A stretch of DNA of 47,944 bases from positions 1 to 47,944 of the forward strand of contig CALSCO010001544.1 in the NCBI GenBank assembly GCA_943704415.1. Reading direction: 5' to 3'. This document shows positions 9,728-21,456 of this stretch, piece after piece (position 1 is the stretch's first letter; every line of letters begins with the position of its first letter). Source of the stretch: Parvularia atlantis (Eukaryota; Opisthokonta; Rotosphaerida). The notes beneath the pieces are model-generated. The model ran no database searches and was not told the origin of the DNA. It worked only from the letters and a program-made list of their open reading frames with translations. Made by a program: the position numbers and the translations under genes.

Positions 9728-12700
9728 TCACACGTCGATGCTGCGGTAGTCGATGATCTCGTCGCTCGGCGGCGCGTCCAGGTCCATGTATGAGCGCACG
9801 GTGCGGCCGCCACCCTCGCCCGCCGCACTGCCGCGCGGCAATTTGAGGCAGTGAGAACCGAGTCCTCCACAACAGCACACTCGCGCACCCAGACGGCGCT
9901 GGGCGCAGGCCGCGCGGGCCGCCGCGCCGATCGACCTGGTCGTCGCGATCGTCGCGCCGGAACGGCCTGTCTTGGCGGGCATTCCTGCGGAGCCGTGTCA
10001 GCGAGCCGGGCGCGCACGCGACGAGAAGCACTCACGGCCCGTTCCGGTCGTCGAACGGCGGCCGGTGGCGGTTGCCGCGCCAGTCGTCGTGTCCCCCGCT
10101 GGGAGCGTAGCCTGGCATACGCAGAGCGCGTCAGCGAAAATGAGGCACCGCAGCGGCAGAGCATCACCGCCCGCGTCCACCGGCGTGCCACCCGGGACAG
10201 GGACGAAGCCACCAAAGCCACCCATCGGCGGCACCAGCAGCATCGGGTTGAGCGGCACTGCGGCGAGCGCCGACGTGAGACGCACACCGTGCGTGCGTGC
10301 GCGCACGCACGGCGCACCTCCACCTGGCAGCAGTGGTACGGGCGCAGCTGGGGCCGTCGGTGCAGGGAGCAGGATGCGGTTCGAATCACGCAGGAAGTTG
10401 TTATACATCTCCGCCTGTGCCGCCGTCGCGCGTCAGAAAAACACAGCCGCACACCCTCTGCACAGCACCTGCTGCCGCAGCGCCAGGGCCTTCTCCGCGT
10501 GCTTCACGGTGAGGTGCGTCATGATGAACTGATGACCTGGGGCGCGCGCGGCGGACATGCGGTCGGCTACGCGTGGGCGCGGCGCGACGATGCGCACCCT
10601 TGAAGTTCTTTGAGCAGATCGTGCAGTGGTACTTGGCCCCCTCCTCCAGCACGGTGATGTACTCCTGCAGGCCCTTGTCTTGCTCGCTGCGCACTGCTCA
10701 GCACAGTGGTCGACGCGGGGCGCGCACCACGCCACCTCTGCGGGTCGCGTGGCATCAGCCGCTCGTACTCGGCGTCCGGCAGGCTTGGGTGCATGCGCTG
10801 CGCGATCTGCTCATCCAGCTTGGTCAGCGTGTCCGTCGAGCCGCCTGCGCAGCGGTCAGCGCCGTCGTGACAGACCCAATCCTCGCATGCGCACCGCTCT
10901 TTGGCGCGGGACGTTCGGGCTCGGCGCCCGTTTTCCGCAGCAGCGCGAGCCGCGAGTCGCACTCGCTCGCGCTGTAGTAGTCGAACAGGTGCACCCGGCG
11001 CAGGTACATCACGAGCAGGTCGAGGTTGTACGAGAACTGCACCGGGTGTATGTGAGCACGGGCGGCACTCCCGCATGCGCTCAGTCTCCGCCACCTCTGA
11101 CGGGGCCACGTCCTTGGATACACGCGCGGTGAACGACGGCGACACGCCCTTCTCCTTGTCGAGCTGCGCCACCAGCTCCCAGGCCTGCTTGAAGTCGTGC
11201 GCCTTGCGCTCGGGCGAGGCAAAGCCGGCGTTGACGGCAACCTTGCGCATGAGTGTGCACGGGTGCACGTTGAGAAAGAACTCGAAGCCTTCGATCTGCC
11301 GGCCCGACCGCGCGTCAGCCGCAACGGCCAAATCTCCGCGCACGTGAGCGCGCGCGCCTTGGTGTGCGTCAGCTGCTTCTGCGCCGCGTTCGCGTCGATC
11401 TCGGGCTTGTAGTACGCCCAACCGCTGCGGTGGAACTTCTTCTGCGGGTTGACGTCACCCAGTTCCAGGTACAGAAAGCCGTCCACCTTCTTGCACATCT
11501 GTGCGGTGCGGACGCGCCCGTCAGCCCTCACTGACGCGTGTGCATGGGGGGCCCCTGAGCGCACCTCCTCGATCTGCTGCCGCGAGATGCTCGGTGGGAT
11601 CGTCTTGATCGCGAGGATCTTGGCGACCCTGGGGCGTGCCAGGTCAGCCTAGCATGCGCGTGCGCCCGCCGGCTGCTGTACTCTGGCGCGCCCGGGATGG
11701 GCGTCTCGGACGGCTGGCTCTTGTCGTCGCCATCGGCCGCCTGGCCGTCGTCTGCGCCGGCGGCTGCGGCGCCTCAGCACGCTTCCCACCTTGTGCGTCC
11801 GGGCGATCGCACCTGGGGCAGCGTCGTCTCCGCCCAGGCTCTTGTCGAGCGAGAGGCTGTTCATGTCGCCCGCGGCACACTCGCTCTGCCGTTACGCATG
11901 GCGTTCAGCCGGCGCCCCTCGGAGCAGAGCGTGCACAGACCATGAACTGCGAGTGCTCCGCCTCAGCGAGCTGCTTGAGCGCTGCCTCGCGGGCGGCGCG
12001 GCGCTGCGGGTGGTACTTTTCCTGGAACCTGGATGTGCACGTCTGAGTGCCACGGCCACCCTGCGCGGCGCGGCGCGGTGCGGCACGCACCAGTCGAAGC
12101 TCTTGTGCTGCGCGAACGTCCTCTGGATGTTGCGCGTCGCAAACTCGGCCTTGTACGCCGTGTACGCGGCCGAGGCCTTTTCCGGGTCGACGTCTGCACA
12201 CACTCCCGCTCGTCGGCCCGGCGTGCACGCCGCAGCCACGCAGCTGGCGCACCAGAGTCCTGCGTGGCCAGAAACTGCTTGAAGGAAAGTAGCACGTCGC
12301 CGTGGAGCAGGTCGGCCGGCTTCGCGGGCGCGGGCGAAAACGGCATCGCGTAGTCTGCGCGCAGGCGGCGTGGTCACGCGCCCCACCGACGCGCCGTCGC
12401 CCGGCCCCGCACCCATGCCGCCGTCACCGTCGTCACGGCGCGCGCGCTTGCCGGTGCCCTGCGTGCGCGCGAGCGGTCAGCCACACGCGCGCGGCACCGA
12501 TGCGGGCACACGCGCGCACCCGCTCGTCGTCGTACGCGTCGTTCCCGCGGCTGCGCGCAGTCGCCGTCAGCCCCACCCGAGCGCGCGCGGCACGCACCTG
12601 CGGCGACGGTCGAGGTCGCGGCCAAAGGCGTCGGTTCGGTCGCGGTCGCGGTCGCGGTCGCGGTCGCGGTCGCGGTCGCGGTCGCGGTCGCGGTCGCGCG

Positions 12701-12839
12701 GCTGGTAGCGCTCCCGGCCGCCGCGGCGGTCTGTGCGCGCGCGCGCGCGCGTGGCATGCGTCGTCAGCGCGCGACCGGGCAAGGGGCCGAGGCCGGCGCA
12801 CGGACCGTCGTCGTCGCGGGGACGCCAGCTGCCCGCCAT
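9728..12839 (-). CDS. SRRT: ARS2/SERRATE, cap-binding-complex partner
   Basis: Nuclear zinc-finger protein that links the cap-binding complex to RNA processing, export or decay. Domains in order: an Arg/Asp-rich N-terminus with about ten RD dipeptides; the SERRATE N-domain (LSFKQFLATQ, YTAYKAEFATRNIQRTFAQH, EKYHPQRRAAREAALKQLAE); the RRM-like/helical core (IEGFEFFLNVHP, RSGWAYYKPEIDANAAQKQL, LVMYLRRVHLFDYYSASECD); then a C2H2 finger split by an intron (KYHCTICSKNFKG | HQFIMTHLTVKHAEKA). It closes with a Pro/Gly-rich tail and RSYMDLDAPPSDEIIDYRS-IDV, strikingly like plant SERRATE. The ATG at 12839 was chosen because it joins in frame to the RD exon. It lies 51 bp from the divergent glutamine synthetase start. 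Confidence 0.92.
12637..12696 (-). repeat. ten tandem hexamers (CGGTCG) coding Arg-Asp repeats of ARS2
   Basis: Perfect 6-bp tandem array on the plus strand, read on the minus strand as alternating Arg-Asp in the ARS2 N-terminus. RS/RD/RE runs are usual at this place in ARS2, but this array is perfect at the DNA level, so it should be length-variable. Confidence 0.95.
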
Positions 12840-12890
12840 GGCCGTGTCGAGTATCGACATCAGTGCACAGCTAGCCACAGCCGGTGCAGC

Positions 12891-14784
12891 ATGGCCGACG
12901 CACGCGTGACTGGCCTCGTCGAGGCGCGGAAGTTGCCGGTTCCGCGCCGCACACGCACGCCGACCGCGCCGCGCCCGCAGGGCGACGACAAGGTGCAGGT
13001 CGCCGGCACCGACATTGACGGCGTCCTGCGCGGCAAGGTCATGAAGAAGTCCAAGTTTCTGTCGTCGCTGCGCGACGGCTTCGGTGCGCGCGCCCTGCGG
13101 CCACGGGACGTGCTCACGGCGCGCCTAAGGCTTCTGCGGCGTGATCTTTGGGTGGGACATTCACGACCGCGTCTACAACAAGAGTGCGTTCAGCACGGCC
13201 GAGACGGGCTTCGAGGACATCGTGGCCAAGGTCGACGTCGACTCGTTCCGGCGCCAGCCCTGGAATTCCGACGTGCCCTTCTTCCTCGTCGACTTTCTCT
13301 CGCCGCAGGGGGTGCGCCACGCCCCCGCGCAGCAAGCACGGCCCTGCTGATACGAGTGTGCGTGCAGACGCCGACGTTGATCTGCCCGCGCACGCTGCTC
13401 AAGAAGGTCGTGGGCGAGCTCAAGACGGCGGGCTTCAAGGCGTACGCCGGCGTCGAGTTTGAGTTCTACAACTTCCTCGGTGCGTGGGGCACGGGAGGCG
13501 CGGGGGGCTGGCGTGCGCGGACCTGACAGGCGCACCGTCGCGTAGAGACGCCCGAGTCGTTTGCGCAGAAGAACTACGTCAAGCCGACGCCGCTCACGCC
13601 GGGCATGTTTGGCTACTCGCTGCTGCGCCCGGCGCGCCACCAGGAGTTTTTCAACCGCCTGTTTGACGACATGAAGCGCTTCGACGTGCCGATCGAGGGC
13701 CTGCATACAGAGACCGGTGCGTACGACGCGTGCTTGCGAAGCGGTACTCATGCCCGCGGCAGGCCCCGGCGTGTACGAGGTCGCGATCGAGTACAGCGAC
13801 CCCGTCAGCTGCGCCGACCGTGCGCAGCTGTTCAAGACGGGCGCCAAGATCATCGGTGGCGAGTACGGCATCATGCCGTCGTTCATGGGTTCGTGTTGGC
13901 GCGCGCGCTGTTTAGGCCGCGCTGACCGAGGCGCGACAGCCAAGCCGGATCCCGCGCTGCCGGGCTGCTCGGGCCACACGCACTACTCCCTGTGGGACCT
14001 CGAGGGCAAGACGAACCTGTTTGCGGACGCGAGTGACCCCCGCAAGGCACGCACCCCGTGCTCGACGTGACGCCTCTCTCGGCAGCGCGACTGACGGCAC
14101 CGCCGCAGATGTCCCAGACGATGCGCCACTTCCTCGCCGGCCAGCTGCACTGCCTGCCGCACATCCTGCCCATGTTTGCGCCGACGATCAACAGCTACAA
14201 GCGTATGGTCGAGAACGGTGGCGTGACGCGCTCTCGCTTGCTTTCGCTCACCAGCCGCTCGCGGACGCGCAGCGTGGGCACCGGTCGTGGTGACGTGGGG
14301 CGTCGAGAACCGCACGGCGGCGTGCCGCGTGATCACGCTCTCGCCAAACGCGACGCGGATCGAGACGCGCGTAGGCGGCGCCGACATCAACACGTACCTT
14401 TGCATGGGTGCGTGCAGCGCGCGCTGCGCCGCTCGGCTGACTGGCTGCGACCGCAGCCGCCGCGCTGGCCTCCGGCCTGTACGGCATCCGCCACAAGCTG
14501 CCGCTGCAGCCCGAGTCGGTCGGCGACAACGTGCGCGACCCGTCGCACGCGCGCCTCCCGTCCAACCTGGGCGAGGCTGCGGCCAAGTGCGTGCGCGGAT
14601 GCGCGCAGACGTGTGGCCGACCCGGGCGCGCTCTGGCAGGATGGGCGCGAAGGACTCGGTCGCGCGCGAGCTCTTTGGCAACGAGTTTGTCGACCACTAC
14701 GTCGGCACGCGCCTGGAGGAGTGGGCACTCTACCAGCGCGCCGTGACTGACTGGGAGCTGAAGCGTTACTTTGAGCTTGTTTGA
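12891..14784 (+). CDS. glutamine synthetase-like amide ligase (type I-related clade)
   Basis: ATP-dependent ligase of the glutamine synthetase fold; the amine substrate may be ammonia or another amine. After a short N-terminus come QVAGTDIDGVLRGKVM, GVIFGWDIHDRVY, AGVEFEFYNFL, PGVYEVAIEYSDPVSCADRA, GCSGHTHYSLWD and RIETRVGGADINTYL. This gives the beta-grasp N-domain and then the catalytic barrel with its Glu (EFEF), His (GHTH) and Arg (RIETR) motifs. DIDGVLRGK is typical of GSI-like/lengsin/PuuA relatives rather than the short eukaryotic GSII. At least eight short introns are needed; an in-frame candidate at about 12939-12980 near the N-terminus is undecided. Ends ELKRYFELV. Convergent with PYROXD1, 101 bp apart. 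Confidence 0.88.
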
Positions 14785-14885
14785 GAAGGTAGCGGTTGAG
14801 GCTGATGCGTCGTTCATGGTACTTTTAAAATAACTTACCACTGTCTCGCTTCTGTCGCGCTTACCGCGCCGTTTGCAGTGCCCGA

Positions 14886-16677
14886 TCAGTCAAAGTAGTC
14901 TTCTAGGTCCACGTCCGGGTCGAGCAGAACGTGCTCGATCGCCGACAGGTCTGTCCGGTTCAAGATCAGGTTCTCGAACGCCTCCTCCAGGTCGGTCTCG
15001 CCAATGAGCACGGCGCCGACGAGGCGGTGGTCGCGCACGACGGCCTTGACGTACTCCTGCCCCGGGGTGGAGCGCACGTGCACGGAAAAGTCGGTGCCGA
15101 GCGTCTGCCCGTTGTACAGCCCGAGCAGGACGACCTTGAAGCCGAAGAAGTTTGTCACGTGCGCAAACAGCTCGAACGAAAAGCTGCTCGCGAGCCAGTC
15201 GGCGTCAACGCGCCCGCGCCGCTGCTCGTGCACCATCGACAGCGCAGCCTCCATGCCCATTTCGCGCGCCTGCGTCCACAGGCGCATCTGCCCGCCACTG
15301 TCAGTGCAGCGGGCATGCAAGCGCCCGTCTGCGCACCTGGAACCACGTTGGCGAGGCACCGGGCCCGCGGTCGATCGTGCAGGCGTCACCCGCCGCCAGC
15401 ACGCCCGGCACGCTCGTGCGGAAGCGCCGGTCGACTTGCACGCCGCCGTCGCTGGCGCGCCGGAACTGGCGGTGCCACCGTCGGTTAGCCTCGTCACCCG
15501 CCCCCACGTGGCCGCGCACCTGCTCGCCCAGAAAGGCCGTGAACGGCTCGACGCCAATGGCCGAGACAACGACATCGCAGTTGATCGTGTCGCCGCTGCT
15601 GAGCACAACGCGGGCCGGCCACCCGTCGTCCGGCCGGCCGATGGTGGTCACCTGGGCGTCGTACACGACCCGAAGCGAGCTCTGTGGCCACATCTTGGCT
15701 AGCGACTGGGCGGCGGGTGAGCCTGCAGGCGCGCAAAAGCATCTGTGCGCAGAGGGGCGCCGCGCACCGACTTCTGCTGCTCGCTCAGCGCCGAGACCCA
15801 GTGTGGTCCCAGCGCCGCGCCGCGCACGGGTGCACGGGCGCAGTCCAGCTCTGCGCGTCGGCGCTTGTGGTCGCCGGTGGTGCGCGGCTGCTGCGCCGAC
15901 TCGACGTGCGCGAGCGTCGCAATGAAGAAGCGCGCCGCGCCCTCGTCAAAGTAGCTGCTGCCGAGCGTGTCGCCGCGGACGACCCAGATGACAGGCACGG
16001 CGCGCACGGCGTGTCTGCGCGGCGGCCGGTCAGCGACGCGATCGCGCCACGCCCGCCCGCCCGGCCGCACGCACACGATTTCGAGGGCGACGCCGCCGCT
16101 GCCCACGACGACGACGCGGCGCGACTGTTCCAGCCGCCGCGCCAGGTCCTGCACGCTCTCGGTGTCGCGCAGGCCGATCACCGACGGGTGCGGCGCGACG
16201 ATGCGTGGCACGGCGCCCGTGCACACGCACAGCTGGTCGTACGCGACGGCGCTATCGCGCGCGGCCCGCGCGCGCACGCGCACGACCTGCGCGACGGTCG
16301 TGCGCGTCGCGGTCAGCCCCCGTCCCGCCTGCGCGCCGTCGCCGCCGCACCCGCGCGGCCACGTCCACGCCGACGACCTCGCCCTGCACGAAGCGCACGC
16401 CGTGCGCGGCCAGCACGGCCTCGTTCTCCTCGGTGATGTCGAAGGTGACGCGGGCGCGCGAGAGTGTCTTGACGTTGCGTGCAAGCTGCGGCGGCGCGGC
16501 ATCGGCACGCGCGCCCCTCCTCCCCGCGGCGCGCGCCCGCCGCACCTTCAGCGTGGGCGAGGCCGAGATGAGCGTGACCGAGGCCGGCCCGTCGCCGAGC
16601 GTCTCGCGCAGCTGGAGCACGCACGAGACCCCGGCGATGCCGCCTCCCAGGACCACGAAGCGTGCGTCTGCTGTCAT
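14886..16677 (-). CDS. PYROXD1: pyridine nucleotide-disulfide oxidoreductase, PYROXD1 type
   Basis: FAD/NAD(P)H oxidoreductase; in animals PYROXD1 protects the RTCB tRNA ligase from oxidation. The start at 16677 leads directly into the FAD-binding strand, [17 protein letters not shown]. Next are [14 protein letters not shown], the NAD-binding Rossmann loop [32 protein letters not shown], and VLAAGDACT, the second FAD contact. The C-terminal half follows animal PYROXD1 closely: [56 protein letters not shown] and the exact type of ending [13 protein letters not shown]. That ending separates it from nitrite reductases and other family members. At least six short introns. Neighbours are unrelated; upstream 265 bp separate it from the divergent myotrophin-like gene. 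Confidence 0.94.
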
Positions 16678-16942
16678 CAAAGCATGGCTTCCGCTGTGTT
16701 GTCCTTCCGTCGTGCGCGTGCTGCCGCCGTGCTGCCGCTGCTCGGCCCGCTCAGGGACGTCCCCTTCGGTCTGTTTGGGAGGGGCTTGGTTGCGGGATTC
16801 CGCCCATGCACGCACCTGCTGGGCCGCAATCAGCTGACGGGACGCGCGCGCGCGCCCTGCTCTGCTCGCGCCCTCGCGCCCCCTCCTCGCTCTCGCCCAT
16901 GCACGCGCCCGCGCCTGCGCCGCAGATCCGCGCAGCAGCACC

Positions 16943-17636
16943 ATGTCGGACAAGGTCTGGTGGGTGGTCAAGTCGGGCGACGTCGACGACCTGGCGGAGC
17001 TGATGGGCAAGGAGAAGATCGACGTCAACGTCAAGAACGAGCAGGGTGCGCGCCCCGCTCCCGCCGCTGCCGCTGCCCGCCGCCCGCTGCGCCGCCTCTC
17101 ACGTCGCGCGCTGCGCCGTGCCGCGCAGGCCGCTCGCTGGCACACGTCGCGGCCGACTACAACTTTGTCGACATCCTCAAGTTCCTCAAGGGGAAGGGCG
17201 CGCAGATGGACGTGTGTGCCGACCGGCCGCCGCGCCATCCGCTCACGTCCCGCGCCCGCGCCAGACCAAGGACAAGCACGGCATCACGCCGCTGCTGTGC
17301 GCCATCTGGGAGGGCCACAAGGCCTCGGTCGAGTACCTGCTGAGCATCGGCGCGGGTGCGCCGTGCGGCCTCGTGAGCCGATGCGCAGTGCTGACGCCGG
17401 GGGGGCCGGCCACGCGCAGACGCCAAGGGCAAGACGCCCGAAGGCCAGTCGTACGTGGACGCGGCCGAGAACGCCGAGATCAAGGCCCTGCTCAAGGCCA
17501 AGTCGGGGTGCGCGTCGCGCGCGCGGCCTGGTGCACGCGGGGCGCACGCTGACGCGCAGGCTGCGGCGCGCTGCAGCTGATCCCCAGGCCCGAGCGGCTC
17601 GCCGTGTCACTGTCGCACCAGCTGCAGCTGCAGTGA
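16943..17636 (+). CDS. myotrophin-like small ankyrin-repeat protein
   Basis: Myotrophin (V-1) is a small ankyrin protein that sequesters actin capping protein. The order here is MSDKVWWVVKSGDVDDLAEL, then GRSLAHVAADYNFVDILKFL, KDKHGITPLLCAIWEGHKAS and DAKGKTPEGQSY. This gives three to four ankyrin repeats in the same phase and length as vertebrate myotrophin. Exon 1 is 16943-17045 and exon 2 starts at 17129; five exons in all. The 3' end is the weak part: the last intron (from about 17508) best joins an exon ending QLQLQ at the TGA of 17634-17636, but other acceptors leave the frame open. If right, the stop lies almost on the next same-strand gene. The match is good, but a general ankyrin protein is not excluded. 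Confidence 0.78.
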
Positions 17637-17685
17637 GATGGGCTTTTTCCCTGTGCTCGTGCTCGTGTCCAACAAGAAGACGACG

Positions 17686-20120
17686 ATGCTCTCGCCTCGC
17701 GCGCAGCAGTGGCTCGCGCGCACACACGCGCACTTTGTCGACGGCAAGGTCGCGCCCGCAACCGACCCGAGAAACGGCCCTTACACAGGCGCCACAGGAG
17801 GTGCCGCCGGCGTCGAGCAAGACGATCGACGTCGTCTTCCCGGGCACGGGCGCCGTCTTCTCCAGCATCCCCGCTGGCGATGCGCGCGACATCGCCGCGG
17901 CCGTGGCGGCGGCGCAGCGCGCGTTCAAGGAGGTCCGCCCCCTCGGTCGCCCAGCGCTGCGGCTCGTGACGCGCCCGCGCGAGCGCAGTGGTCGCGCATC
18001 GACCCGTCCGCGCGCGGCCGCATCCTGTGGCAGTGGGCGCTCCTGCTGCGCGACAACCTCGAAGTGCTCGTGAGCACCACCGGCACCGGGCGCGGCGGAT
18101 GACCGCTCACGCACTCGATCGGACGGCCGCAGGCCGAGCTGGAGACGTGGGACGTTGGCAAGCCTATCGTCGAGTCGCGCATGGACATCGTCGCGACGGC
18201 CGACATCCTCGAGTACTACGCCGGCCTGACGACCAAGGTCTACGGCCAGACGCAGCCGCTTCCGGGTAACCAGGTGCGCCTCGCCCGACGTGCGCTGCCG
18301 CGGCGTGCTCGCGCTGACGCTCGCGAGGCTTGGTGCAGCTCGGCATGATCCTGCGCGAGCCGGTCGGCGTCGCCGGCCTGATCACGCCGTGGTGCGCGCG
18401 CCGCTCGCACGTGCTCGACAGTCTCGGCTGACGCGCGCACGCACCCCGCTAGGAACTACCCGATCATGGTCGCGGCGTGGAAGGTGCCGCCAGCGGCCGG
18501 TAAAGTGTGCCGTGTGCTGGCCTGCTGACAGCGTGCCACTGGCAGTTTGCACCCGCGCTGTGCGTCGGCTGCACGGTCGTGCTCAAGGTGCAGGTCCCCG
18601 CAACGCTTGCTCGCGCACGTGCTCACGCACGCGCAGCCGTCCGAGCTCACGAGCATCACCGCGCTCGTCGCGGCGCACCTCGCGATCGACGCCGGCATGC
18701 CCGCGGGCGTGTTTAACGTCGTCACAGGCTATGGCGCCGAGGCCGGCGCGGCGCTGAGGTGCGTGCGCACAAGACGGGAGAGATGAGGTGGTGTGCTGAG
18801 CGGGCGACCGCAGCGTCCACCGTGGCGTGGACGTGCTCGGCTTCACCGGCGGCCCCGTCTCCGGCAAGATCGTTTTGCGCGCGCGTGCCGAGCTGCTCCG
18901 CCCGACGCAGCTCGAGCTCGGCGGAAAGTGCGTTTTGCATACCTGTCGTGGCACCGTGGCACCGTGCTCAGCCTGGGCTGCCCGCGCAGGTCGCCGAACA
19001 TCGTGTTTGACGACGCAGACCTGGACCTCGCCGCGGCCGGCGCGGGTGCGGTGTGAGTGGGGGCCGAGACGGCTGCGTTGCTGAGCCGGCGCGTGCAGCG
19101 TACGGCATCTTCTTCAACCAGGGCGAGAACTGCAACGCGGGCAGCCGCATCCTGGTGCATGCGAGCGTGCACGACGCGTTCCTCGCGCGCCTGCAGAAGG
19201 TGCGCCGATCGCGCGGAGCAGACTCGACGTTGACGCGGCGCCGCGCCGCAGATCACCGAGGGCATCAAGGTCGGACCGCCCATGGACGAGGCCACGCGCA
19301 TGGGTGCGCTCATCTCGGCCGCGCACCTGGCCAAGGTGGAGGCGTCCGTCGAGGGCGCCAAGGCGGACGGCGTGCGCGTCGTGACCGGTGTGCGCCCAGC
19401 GAACGGCCTTGCTCGGCTCACGACGACGCACGCAGGCGGCCACCGTCTCACGGGCGGCATGCACCAGGGCGGCTTCTTCTACGCGCCCACGGTGCTGGCC
19501 GACGTGCTGCCGACACACCGCGTCTTCAGCGAGGAGATCTTTGGGCCGGTCGTGACAGTACGCGCGCCGCGCGCGTGTCCATGCGACGTCGTACGACGCC
19601 GCCGCCCCCAGGTGACCAAATTCACCACGGACGACGAGGCGATCGAGCTCGCCAACGCCACCGAGTACGGCCTCGCGGCCGGCTGTTGGACCAAGGCGCG
19701 TGTGGTTCATGGCGCCCCAGGTGTCTGATGCTGCGCGCAGAACGTCGAGCGCGCGGTCCGCTGCGTGCGCGACATCCAGGTGCGTCGCATGGAGCTGTCT
19801 TGTGCGCACAAGCTCATGCGCGCGGCACGCACAGGCCGGCTACGTGTGGGTCAACACATTCAACAGGTGCGCACACGCGCGCGCACGCACGCGCAGGAAG
19901 GTCTGACACAGGCGGGCGGCCCGCAGCACGCCGGTTGAGGCGCCGTTTGGCGGCCAGAAGGGTGTGTATACCGTGCGAACTCCCCGCGCACTGGCGTCGG
20001 CGGCTCACGGGCGGCGCAGGCTCGGGCTTTGGCCGCGACTGTGGCATGCAGGCGATTGAGACGTACACGACCTGGAAGACGGGCGTGTGGTGCACGGCCC
20101 CGTTCCAGCCGTACTACTGA
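17686..20120 (+). CDS. NAD(P)-dependent aldehyde dehydrogenase (betaine-aldehyde/ALDH9-like)
   Basis: Oxidises aldehydes to acids with NAD(P). The full family order is seen: FVDGK, TIDVVFPGTGAVF, DVGKPIVESRMDIVATADIL, LREPVGVAGLITPW+NYP, GCTVVLK+PSELT, VLGFTGGPVSGK, LELGGK+SPNIVF with the general-base Glu, FFNQGENCNAGSRILVH with the nucleophile Cys, EEIFGPVV, WVNTFN, and PVEAPFGGQKG+SGFGRD. The last two motifs only appear after splicing. About 16 introns, one of the most fragmented genes here. It could instead start at 17638 (MGFFPVLVLVSNKK), one base after the myotrophin-like stop; 17686 gives the usual N-terminus. ALDH9/betaine subtype rests on the ESRMDIVATADILEYYAG region and is less sure than the family. 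Confidence 0.9.
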
Positions 20121-20181
20121 CCGCATGTATCGCAAAGCGAGCAAAAAAAAGACAATGCCGGCGCACAGCGCGGGCGCTCGC

Positions 20182-21449
20182 TCAGATATCGCTTGACCGG
20201 CGCAGACGGAACAGGCCCTTCTTTTCCTTTTTGAGCGTGCTGTCGTTGCGCTGCGACTCGCCACTCGAGCTTGCGCTCGTGCTCGTGCTCGTGCTCAAGC
20301 TGCTGGTGCCGTCGGCCCCGGGGCTCTCAGCGACCGTCTCGAGCATCGACATCCACGCGTCTGCCGCACGCCGCCGGCGTGAGCCAGCCGCCTCGCGTGT
20401 ATAATGCACGCGCAGCGCACCGGCCTTCGACCCCGTGCTCGCGATGCTACTGCCGCTGTTGCGGCGCGCGTCGCTTCGCGTCGGGAGGGGCAGTGTGGCC
20501 GTGCCAGGGTCGATGTTGCCGCCGCCGCCGCCGCCGAGCATGCCCATGATGCCCCACTGGCTCTTACGCTTCTCTTTCTGCTCGCGCGCGTGTGCGTGTG
20601 CATGAGCTGTCGCGCGCCACGGGCGCGAGCGAGCGCACCTTGGCTGCCTCATCACTGCGCTTGCGCTCGGCGTTGCGCCGTTGCTCGATCTGCGCGGCGA
20701 CTGCGCAAGCTCAGACGTGCCGTGCGAGCGATGCCGTGCGCGACGAACCGCGCTGCAGCGTCGCGATGACGGCCGAGTCGTTCGCCTGGTCCGCCTTCTC
20801 GAGCGCGATCGACAGCGGCGTCTGGCCAAGGTGGTCGGCGACGGTCGGGTCGGCGCGGTGCGTCAGAAGCAGCGCGATCATCTCGCGGTGCCCGTGGAAG
20901 ACGGCGCGGTGCAGCGGCGTCTGGCCAATGTGGTCAGGCTGGTTGGCGTCTGCGCGCGGGCGGGTGGCGGCGATGTTGAGGCGCGCGCGCTGCCGCGCTC
21001 CCCGTCCGCGCGCACCGCCGCCAAACTCGAACAGCGCGCGGCCGACGTCGATGCGGTTGTCGCGCGCGGCGTTGTGCAACGGCGTCCTTCACGCTCAGTG
21101 AGTGACCACGCGCCCGCACCGAGCGAGAGACGGCGCGCACCAGCCGTACTCCTTGTCGGCATGGTTCGGGTCCGCGCCCGCGTCCAGGCACTTGCTCACG
21201 AGCTCGAGGTCGCCGCGGCGCGAGGCCTCGTGCAGCTTCTGCTGGTACTCCTGCCGCGCGCGGACTTGCGTCGGCCAAACACGCGCGCGCGCTCACTCCC
21301 GCCGCACGCACGCTCAACGTCGCCGTCATGTCCAGCCCCGCGAGGATCCCCGCGCCGTAGCGGTGCCGCTGGTCCGCCGCGCCGTCGCCCGCGCCGTCGC
21401 CCTCCGTGACCGGCTCACCCTCAGCAACGTCGCATTCTTCGTCGATCAT
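20182..21449 (-). CDS. ankyrin-repeat protein with Ser-rich basic tail
   Basis: No specific orthologue recognised. The protein starts MIDEECDVAEGEPVTEGDGA (acidic). Ankyrin repeats follow: KLHEASRRGDLELVSKCLDA, PLHNAARDNRIDVGRALFEF, GQTPLHRAVFHGHREMIALL and GQTPLSIALEKADQANDSAV, so four units with the usual TPLH turns. The C-terminal part is Arg/Lys-rich, has a Gly tract (GMLGGGGGGNIDPG), a Ser/Thr run (about STSTSTSASSS) and ends LFRLRRSSDI. The repeats suggest a protein-binding adaptor; the tail looks disordered. A start at the internal Met (about 21329) is possible. As drawn, its ATG is 7 bp from the divergent ATG of the next gene. Convergent with aldehyde dehydrogenase, 61 bp apart. Confidence 0.75.
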
Positions 21450-21456
21450 CACCGTG

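Noticed and set aside
12600-12710. CRISPR-like or satellite array
   Set aside because: The unit is 6 bp with no spacers and lies in the ARS2 coding frame.
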